DNA of 64,000 nt, from contig NZ_JAQOSQ010000001.1 of NCBI RefSeq assembly GCF_030068455.1, positions 1 to 64,000 of the forward strand, given 5' to 3'. Under the pieces are notes generated by a model, which saw nothing but the letters and a program-made list of their open reading frames with translations, searched no databases and was not told the origin of the DNA. Origin of the DNA: Roseofilum casamattae BLCC-M143 (lineage in GTDB: Bacteria; Cyanobacteriota; Cyanobacteriia; Cyanobacteriales; Desertifilaceae). The position numbers were made by a program, and so were the translations under genes. The number at the start of each line of letters is the position of its first letter. Positions within the stretch are counted from its first letter, which is position 1. This document shows, in pieces, positions 58,284 to 64,000 of this stretch.

Positions 58284-58607
58284 TTAAGATGTCTTAATTT
58301 GTGCTGATGTCAACATCTCATGATAAGTATTCCATTCAAAAAAATCACTCGAATCTTTAAGATTTCCTGACTGAAATTGAAGATAAAAAACATCGGAAGA
58401 CATCTGGTATTTATTTTCAAATCCTTTGATTTTATTTTCTAAATCTTTGATTTGTTTGGAGAGAGAGTGTGGGTCTGTGGCGATCGCTGTTTTTTCTGGC
58501 ATTGAATAGCGCTTTTTTAATAGCTCGATAAAATCTAATAGTAAGGTTTGCGCTTCTTCCGGCAATTGATTAATGTCGGTTTGGATTTGTTCGAGATTAA
58601 GCATCAT
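58284..58607 (-). CDS. Probable antitoxin of the TumE-like pair
   Basis: 107 residues. The N-terminus (LEQIQTDINQLPEEAQTLLLDFIELL) resembles the DUF2281-type antitoxin helix, followed by a coiled-coil segment (SLSKQIKDLENKIKGFENKY). Position and a five-base gap to the toxin gene support a pair. Confidence 0.75.
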   Translation of the reverse strand: MMLNLEQIQTDINQLPEEAQTLLLDFIELLKKRYSMPEKTAIATDPHSLSKQIKDLENKIKGFENKYQMSSDVFYLQFQSGNLKDSSDFFEWNTYHEMLTSAQIKTS

Positions 58608-58892
58608 CTTTTCCTCAATACAGATTTTTATTTTGCCCGATCGCTACCACCATGATATCGCAGAGGTTGGGGGCAGGTTCACAAAAAGTATTTGCGAGCA
58701 ATGGAGGATACAGCACTTTGCGCTTTCATAAGGTATAACACAACAGATCCCCATAACGCCTCCAAGGATTTGACCCACCCCTGGCTCCAAGGAGGGGAAA
58801 AAGAGATGCAGTGCATAACAGTGAAAACTGCTGTATGGTTCACCTGCCTCTACAGTCGGTTTTTGGGTTTGGTTGTACCGGTTTTTAATGGG

Positions 58893-60716
58893 TTAAAATT
58901 GATAGCTGAAACTAAAGTGCAATCCGTCATCTTGGAGATTATTACCGCGATTATCTAAGTCAACGATGGGGTAGCCGTAATCTAGGCGAAAATTCAGATT
59001 TGGTACGGGTTGCCAAACCAGTCCCAGTCCAGCGCTGGCTAAGAAATTTTGCTCGGGCAATTGATTGGGATTATCTCCATGATTCCAAACTGCTCCCATA
59101 TCGACGAACGGAATTAACTGCAATACAGAGACATCTTCAGCATTGCGAACCACGGAAATCCGGTCTTCCACAGACAAGCGAAATCCATTATCGCCCGATC
59201 GCGCATTTTGGCGATAGCCCCGCAAGTTTTGGCCGCCCCCAATGACAAACTGTTGAGATGGCAATAAACTATCGGGGGTGAGCTGTAAATTACCATTAAC
59301 AATCAACAAATGGCGTTCTCCGAACCGTTGCAACCGTTGCACTTGTCCCAACCAACTGAAAAAATTACCGTCGGGAATGGGGTCGGAGTTCGAGGTCGCA
59401 TCGAATAAACCGGTACCGAGACTAAATTGCGATCGCAAAGACCAAACTCCTGCGGTATCCCGATAAGTATAATCTTGACCGAACTTAAACACGCTGGTAC
59501 GAGAACTACCATCCTCATCCGGGCCAATGCCAAACCCAAAGGGGTCGTCAAACAAAAAGGTTTGTCCTTGTTGATGAGCAAAACCGACAGAAAGGGCAAA
59601 TTCTCGATCTAGCCTTCTCGCGATGGGTTGGCGAAAACTGACTTCATACAATTGGGAATTGCCACTAATATCCAAATCGTCAAAAGGAGACTCGGTAATC
59701 CGGTTCCAAGTGGGGGAAATACGCAAGGCCACCGTGCCATCTTTCGCATTCACCGGAAGGCGATAGTTAACATCTAAAATATCAGCCCCTCCTGTAGTCG
59801 TTCGACTGTAGGACAGACTAATTTCATCTCCCCGTCCCGTTAAATTCCGATAGCGCAAAGCCGTACCAAAGCGCTCCGAACCAACGCTGGGGGGAGAATT
59901 ATTATCAAAAAACACAATACCGCCAAAGGGATTGGTTTCGCTCACTTGCACTACTAAGACACTTTGTCCGATTTCCGTTCCAGGACGTATACTGGCTTCC
60001 ACGCGATCGAATAAAGGATTAGTTTGTAACAAGCGCAATTCTTCTTCTAACCGAGATGAATTCAACGGTGCATCGGCGGCCGCAGCAATCCGACGGCGAA
60101 TATAATCGGGATGAGTGCGATCGTTGCCTTGAATGTCAATGCGTTCGATACTACCTTCAACAACGCGAATTTGTACAATACCATCGGTAATGGGTTGATC
60201 CACCAGTAAAGCTCTGGATGTCAAATATCCGCGATCGAGATACAGTTGGGTAATGTCTTGGGCGGCTTGTCTTAGGTCTTCGAGAGTCACCGCGCGCCCT
60301 TCCAACGGTTGAATAATTGGAGCGAATTCATTGGTATCGAAGATAGTACTGCCGATAACTTCAATGCGAGCGAGAGGAAAACTCACTCCAGGTGCTGGGG
60401 GTTGCGGAGTCACTTCTGCAGGAGGTGGAGTGAGCACCGGTTCTTCCTGGAGGGTTTCCGGAAGGGGTTCTGCGGGAGCCGGTTGCGGAAAGCGATCGCG
60501 ACTCGGATCGGCCGAAGGAATGGGCGGAGATTGAGGAGCAGTTTGAGCTACAGGGGAACCTTCGCGGTTAACCCGGTTGGGGCGATCGGCGAACGCTGCT
60601 CGATCGCAAACCAGCGAAGAAAGAGGTAAAAGAGGGACTAGAGTCCACCAAAGTAGAGTATATCTGTATTGTTTTTTCAACACTTTACTCTGAAACGCTA
60701 TGTTCCTGACAAACAT
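58893..60716 (-). CDS. TpsB-type outer-membrane secretion/activation protein (ShlB/FhaC/HecB family)
   Basis: About 607 residues from the ATG at 60716, which has GAGGAG ten bases upstream. A signal peptide and a Pro/Glu-rich stretch (about 45-110) precede a POTRA-type domain (FPLARIEVIGSTIFDTNEF, then GYLTSRALL) and the ShlB beta-barrel ending LHFSFSYQF, with the terminal Phe of outer-membrane proteins. The VRGYRQ-type lid motif appears as LRGYRQNARSG. It should export the convergent TpsA-CHAT exoprotein. Confidence 0.92.
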   Translation of the reverse strand: MFVRNIAFQSKVLKKQYRYTLLWWTLVPLLPLSSLVCDRAAFADRPNRVNREGSPVAQTAPQSPPIPSADPSRDRFPQPAPAEPLPETLQEEPVLTPPPAEVTPQPPAPGVSFPLARIEVIGSTIFDTNEFAPIIQPLEGRAVTLEDLRQAAQDITQLYLDRGYLTSRALLVDQPITDGIVQIRVVEGSIERIDIQGNDRTHPDYIRRRIAAAADAPLNSSRLEEELRLLQTNPLFDRVEASIRPGTEIGQSVLVVQVSETNPFGGIVFFDNNSPPSVGSERFGTALRYRNLTGRGDEISLSYSRTTTGGADILDVNYRLPVNAKDGTVALRISPTWNRITESPFDDLDISGNSQLYEVSFRQPIARRLDREFALSVGFAHQQGQTFLFDDPFGFGIGPDEDGSSRTSVFKFGQDYTYRDTAGVWSLRSQFSLGTGLFDATSNSDPIPDGNFFSWLGQVQRLQRFGERHLLIVNGNLQLTPDSLLPSQQFVIGGGQNLRGYRQNARSGDNGFRLSVEDRISVVRNAEDVSVLQLIPFVDMGAVWNHGDNPNQLPEQNFLASAGLGLVWQPVPNLNFRLDYGYPIVDLDNRGNNLQDDGLHFSFSYQF

Positions 60717-60795
60717 AAGCGGTCTACTCCTCACACTTAATTTGATTAGTCATCAGTTTACCAGTACGTAGCGTTATAATTAATTACTCGAAAAA

Positions 60796-62019
60796 ATGTC
60801 ACAAAAAAATATTCCTCGCTCCGCTTATCTCCACATTCCCTTCTGTCGCCGTCGCTGCCATTACTGCGATTTTGCCATATTAGCGATTGGCGATCGCCGT
60901 TGGGGCGATGATTCTCCCAAAATCCACGAGTATCTGCATTATCTAATTACAGAGATCGAACAAACTCCCGATCGCGGTTATCCCTTAGAAACGGTATTTT
61001 TCGGTGGAGGCACTCCGTCTCTACTCAGCGTGGCACAGTTAGAGAACATTTTAACCGCGATCGATCGCCAGTTCGGACTCTCCAGGGATTGCGAAATTTC
61101 GATGGAAATGGATCCGGGAACCTTCGATCTGGCTAAGTTACAGGGATTTTTGACGTTAGGGGTTAACCGAATTAGCTTAGGAGTGCAGTCTTTTGACGAT
61201 CGCCTGCTACAACTGTGCGGGCGATCGCACGATCGTCAGGATGTGGAGCAAGCGATCTCTTTTTTGCAGCAAACAAATGTCGATAACTTTAGCCTAGACC
61301 TGATTTCCGGTTTGCCCGAGCAAACTGAAGAGCAATGGCAAACCACTCTCGAAACCGCGATCGCGATCGGCCCGTCCCACTTATCAATCTATGACTTAAT
61401 TATCGAGCCAAGCACGGTCTTTGAGGGCCGTTACCAACCGGGAATCAGTCCCCTTCCGAGCGACGACAGTGCCGCTCAATTTTATCAGCTCACTTCACAA
61501 CTTTTGAGACAATCGGGCTACGATCATTATGAAATATCGAACTACGCGCGATCGGGATATCAATGTCGCCATAACCGCGTCTATTGGCAGAACCAGCCTT
61601 ACTATGGATGGGGTATGGCAGCAGCCAGTTACCTCAACGGCATCCGATTTACCCGACCCCGCACCCCAAGTGCCTATTATCAATGGCTGCAAGCAGGAGG
61701 AGCTATTGATACTCCTCCAACCTCATCCACCGAACAATTCCTAGAAACGTTAATGCTCGGAATGCGTCTTGCAGAAGGCCTCTCTCTAGAGACCTTAACT
61801 CACCACTTTGGTCGTCCTCTCTTGGATAGATTAGGTTCCTGCTGGTATCCCTACTATCAACAAGGATGGATTGCCATTAACACCCCGAATGGACAGCCCT
61901 GGCATTCAGGAGAACCGCTCCCATCAGAGGGACAGATCTACCTGAGTGACCCAGAAGGCTTTTTATTTTCTAACACAATTCTCGCCCAGATGTTTTCGGC
62001 GATTGAGGCTGAAAGCTAG
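60796..62019 (+). CDS. hemW: Radical SAM protein HemW
   Basis: 407 residues. The cluster motif CxxxCxxC is Cys17, Cys21 and Cys24 in HIPFCRRRCHYCDF. FFGGGTPSLL and the HemW-type pattern MEMDPGTFDL and GVQSFDDRLLQLCGR follow. HemW is a haem chaperone-like relative of HemN, lacking HemN's extra N-terminal Cys. Divergent from the TpsB gene. Confidence 0.92.
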   Translation: MSQKNIPRSAYLHIPFCRRRCHYCDFAILAIGDRRWGDDSPKIHEYLHYLITEIEQTPDRGYPLETVFFGGGTPSLLSVAQLENILTAIDRQFGLSRDCEISMEMDPGTFDLAKLQGFLTLGVNRISLGVQSFDDRLLQLCGRSHDRQDVEQAISFLQQTNVDNFSLDLISGLPEQTEEQWQTTLETAIAIGPSHLSIYDLIIEPSTVFEGRYQPGISPLPSDDSAAQFYQLTSQLLRQSGYDHYEISNYARSGYQCRHNRVYWQNQPYYGWGMAAASYLNGIRFTRPRTPSAYYQWLQAGGAIDTPPTSSTEQFLETLMLGMRLAEGLSLETLTHHFGRPLLDRLGSCWYPYYQQGWIAINTPNGQPWHSGEPLPSEGQIYLSDPEGFLFSNTILAQMFSAIEAES

Positions 62020-62053
62020 GAAAAACCAGGGTTGCGATCTCCAAATCTAGAGA

Positions 62054-62452
62054 TTATGTACCTCGTTTCAGTGCCGCTTCTACCTGACGCAGCTCCTGAT
62101 TCAGCCGTTTTTTCAGCTTTTCGGGAATGGGACGATTGGGATAGGAGCTATAATGGCCGGCTAAACTATTTAAAGCAGTACGCATTGTCGTAAACGATGT
62201 TAACGTTAACACCGACTTATCTCGGCGGTATCGGGATGCATATTGATTAATCAGTTCTCTCGCTTCAGCCTGAGCTTGAGCTTTGTCAGGGGAATCATCG
62301 GGCAGTTCGATCGCCGTCCGCAGACCGTCCACCATTTTTAAGGTATCCTGAGAGTAGTTTCCCGTAATTAGGGCAGAATTGCTCGAACAGCCGACCAGAC
62401 CGATAATTGCTACCAAAACCAAGGGTAACAATCGAGTAAAAAAGCGCTTCAT
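62054..62452 (-). CDS. psb27: Photosystem II assembly lipoprotein Psb27
   Basis: 132 residues. A lipoprotein signal with lipobox LVGC (Cys22) is followed by the four-helix bundle YSQDTLKMVDGLRTAIELP, REQ-type helix (ELINQYASRYRRDKSV), FTTMRTALNSLAGHYSSYP and KLKKRLNQELRQVEAAL. Psb27 binds immature photosystem II on the lumen side during assembly and repair. Length is normal. Convergent with hemW. Confidence 0.95.
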   Translation of the reverse strand: MKRFFTRLLPLVLVAIIGLVGCSSNSALITGNYSQDTLKMVDGLRTAIELPDDSPDKAQAQAEARELINQYASRYRRDKSVLTLTSFTTMRTALNSLAGHYSSYPNRPIPEKLKKRLNQELRQVEAALKRGT

Positions 62453-62879
62453 AAGAATCGTCGAAAAAGATTGTAGTTTTGATTGAAGTTAGGACGATCC
62501 TACCTTGGATGGGGACGTTGAGGCCGTCTAATTTAACCAGGGCGATCGCCTGGAAGCTGCGCGAGAGTACTTGCAGGCGATCGCGAATGGATCGTGGCTA
62601 CTCTACGGGTTTATGGTACTGAACTTGCTGCACTTGAGGCGATCGGGTTTGGAACAAAGGCATTTTTTCTGCCAAACTCATCCATACTGCCGCAACTTGA
62701 GGCAGTTCGATCGGTAGAATAACACCGATGTTAATTGCAAACTTACTTCGGCAACTTTTAGTGTTCTCCGAGAGTGCAGATGTGTTTTCTCCATCTTGTC
62801 AGTCTTCCGAAGCGTTCATTGGGCATTGATGGCAAACCACAGCAACAATATGATTATATTTGAAATATAATCTAATCAC
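62453..62879. other. Intergenic region without a supported gene
   Basis: About 425 bases rich in GCGATCGC-type sites. A minus-strand stretch (62596-62740) could encode LPQVAAVWMSLAEKMPLF, but it lacks a good start and no family is evident. It may be gene debris next to the xisI fragment. Confidence 0.5.
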
Positions 62880-63035
62880 ATGGATATTAAGGATGGCAAG
62901 ATCTGGGTGCAACGTAATTTTACCGATATCGACTTGGGAGAGAGGTTTGCGGAAATGGGAGTGCAGAAGGAGGATATTGTTTTGGGATTGCATTCGCCTT
63001 TTATGCGTCAGTTTTCAGGATATGGAGGGGTTTAA
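62880..63035 (+). pseudogene. XisI C-terminal fragment
   Basis: 51 codons. MDIKDGKIWVQRNFTDIDL, KEDIVLGLHSPFMRQ and FSGYGGV match the C-terminal half of XisI-family proteins, which control excision of the fdxN element in Nostoc. The N-terminal half is missing and an in-frame stop lies just upstream (TAA four codons earlier). It ends three bases before the antitoxin ATG, whose ribosome site GGAGGGG sits inside the fragment. Confidence 0.7.
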
Positions 63036-63038
63036 ATT

Positions 63039-63287
63039 ATGACTTTACGCGACATCCAAACCGAAGCTCTTAACCTCCCCATTCAACAAAAATGGCAACT
63101 GGTTCAAACTCTGCTCAATGCCATCCAACAAGAAACTGAAACCTCCGTGCAAAATCCACCGCAGATTGTAGAGGATAACGCATTTGAACATCTCGATCCT
63201 TGGACAAGAAGCTTAATCGGAGTCATTAAAGATGATGGGGATGTTCGAGAACAATATATTAACTACCTAGAGGAAAAATATCGTTGA
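63039..63287 (+). CDS. Probable antitoxin of a PIN-domain toxin pair
   Basis: 82 residues. Helical N-terminus (IQTEALNLPIQQKWQLVQTLLNAIQQE) typical of short antitoxins, with an acidic C-terminus. Its stop codon overlaps the toxin TTG start by two bases (TTGA), a translationally coupled pair. Confidence 0.8.
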   Translation: MTLRDIQTEALNLPIQQKWQLVQTLLNAIQQETETSVQNPPQIVEDNAFEHLDPWTRSLIGVIKDDGDVREQYINYLEEKYR

Positions 63288-63694
63288 AGCGAATCCTATT
63301 TGATAGCGATGTCATTATTGATGTGATGATGCAGCGCCAACCCTTTGTCTTCCACTCTGCTTCAGCCCTAAGCACCGCAACTAATCCAGACATTGAAGCC
63401 TATGTTGCTGCTCATGCCGTCACCAATATTTTTTACATTGTCCGCCGACAACTGGGTATTGCTAAAACCCTAGAAATTCTGGATCGACTCTTACAAAATC
63501 TCAACGTTGCAACCGTTAACCATGGCATCATTAGAAGTGCCTTAGAGTCAACTATGACTGACTTTGAAGATGCCGTAACCAGCGAAGCGGCACGAGTTAC
63601 TGGAGTAGAGTTAATCGTCACCAGAAATATTAACGATTATGCCTCCTCACCAGTGCCGGCCGTACTCCCTGAAATATTTTTAACAATGCTGTAA
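63284..63694 (+). CDS. PIN-domain toxin, VapC family
   Basis: 136 residues from a TTG start coupled to the antitoxin. The PIN acidic residues are Asp7 and Asp9 (LFDSDVIIDVMM), Asp in TDFEDAV (about 88-94) and the C-terminal VTRNINDY. PIN toxins cut RNA. The usual glutamate in the middle motif is not obvious (AVTNIFYIV), so activity may be altered. Confidence 0.87.
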   Translation: MKRILFDSDVIIDVMMQRQPFVFHSASALSTATNPDIEAYVAAHAVTNIFYIVRRQLGIAKTLEILDRLLQNLNVATVNHGIIRSALESTMTDFEDAVTSEAARVTGVELIVTRNINDYASSPVPAVLPEIFLTML

Positions 63695-63757
63695 TATGAG
63701 GAAAGACCTATATGAAAATCTGGGATAATTGTTTTCAAATATCGAGAAATATTCTTT

Positions 63758-64000
63758 CTAAGTTCTCTCGTTTCTCCACTCATTCTGTAGCATCCCTGCT
63801 ACCAAACGCAATGTTAGAGGATGTCCGTTCGTTTTTTCTGCATAAGCTTGCAACTCCTCCAGTTCTACTTCTATACTCAGTGCCTGCAATAACTGTACAC
63901 TTTCCGTTACTGATAATCCAGATAAGGACAAAATATTCGCTCCCCATACCCAATTGAATTCTGGCTGCTGTTGCGTCGTGACTAAAATCTGTGTCCGATG
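63758..64000 (-). CDS. 3' end of a STAND/NB-ARC-type ATPase gene (enters from the right edge)
   Basis: 81 codons including TAG at 63758. The minus strand reads TQILVTTQQQPEF, SLSGLSVTESVQLLQAL and NGHPLTLRLVAGMLQNE, typical of the end of the NB-ARC/NACHT-like region in cyanobacterial STAND proteins. Such proteins normally continue into WD40 or TPR repeats, but this frame stops eight residues later (WRNERT). A truncation or frameshift is likely. Upstream part is not in the window. Confidence 0.65.
   Translation of the reverse strand, partial: HRTQILVTTQQQPEFNWVWGANILSLSGLSVTESVQLLQALSIEVELEELQAYAEKTNGHPLTLRLVAGMLQNEWRNERT

Noticed and set aside
63712-63957. 81-codon plus-strand frame at the right end
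   Set aside because: It is antisense to the STAND-like reading frame, which has recognisable NB-ARC motifs.

Overview
The window is chromosomal DNA of a filamentous cyanobacterium. The evidence is photosystem I genes (psaA, psaB, psaE), the photosystem II assembly lipoprotein Psb27, frequent GCGATCGC (HIP1) palindromes, and an HmpF-type coiled-coil protein next to a type IV pilus chemotaxis cluster, an arrangement known from filamentous, gliding cyanobacteria. Genus cannot be fixed from the sequence alone.

Layout. 0-9 kb (minus strand): a Pil/Hmp chemosensory operon that controls type IV pilus motility, in the order PatA-like regulator, CheY, CheW, methyl-accepting protein, CheA hybrid kinase. 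The CheA gene runs off the left edge and carries a nested 78-bp/312-bp in-frame tandem repeat. hmpF is divergent at 9.25 kb. 11-21 kb: housekeeping and metabolic genes (M1 aminopeptidase with HEAT-like repeats, FGE-like protein, a LysR/beta-hydroxyacid dehydrogenase divergent pair, CPBP protease, family 4 uracil-DNA glycosylase, peptide deformylase, creatininase-family hydrolase). 21-28 kb: photosynthesis block psaE-mutM-chorismate mutase-like (plus) facing psaA-psaB (minus), with a shared-end terminator and an HLR1-like RpaB site upstream of psaA. A frameshifted small gene lies just before psaE. 28-48 kb: a repeat-bearing lipoprotein, EI24-like membrane protein, alpha/beta hydrolase, glucokinase, phosphatase, ABC1 kinase, recN, a CyaB-type adenylate cyclase, an ABA4-like membrane protein, pyrophosphatase (TTG start), a possible structured RNA, an MBL-fold protein, an RNase D-like exonuclease and a PIN-TRAM protein.

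49-61 kb is the most unusual part: a run of exported proteins and proteases. It holds a COP23 protein, two trypsin-like S1C proteases, a retropepsin-like protease overlapping a small partner gene, and a 1715-residue two-partner-secretion exoprotein ending in a CHAT caspase-like protease domain. Convergent to it is a TpsB/FhaC-type outer-membrane transporter, and a TumE-like toxin-antitoxin pair sits between the two. The likely unit is a secreted protease-bearing haemagglutinin with its own exporter. 61-64 kb: hemW, psb27, then a decaying accessory zone with a XisI C-terminal fragment, a PIN-toxin pair and the end of a STAND/NB-ARC ATPase gene at the right edge.

A short AT-rich leader ending in ATTGAT lies 2-6 bases before the start codon of at least four, probably five, unrelated genes, always in the sense orientation. 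No tRNA, rRNA, CRISPR array or intact insertion sequence was seen.
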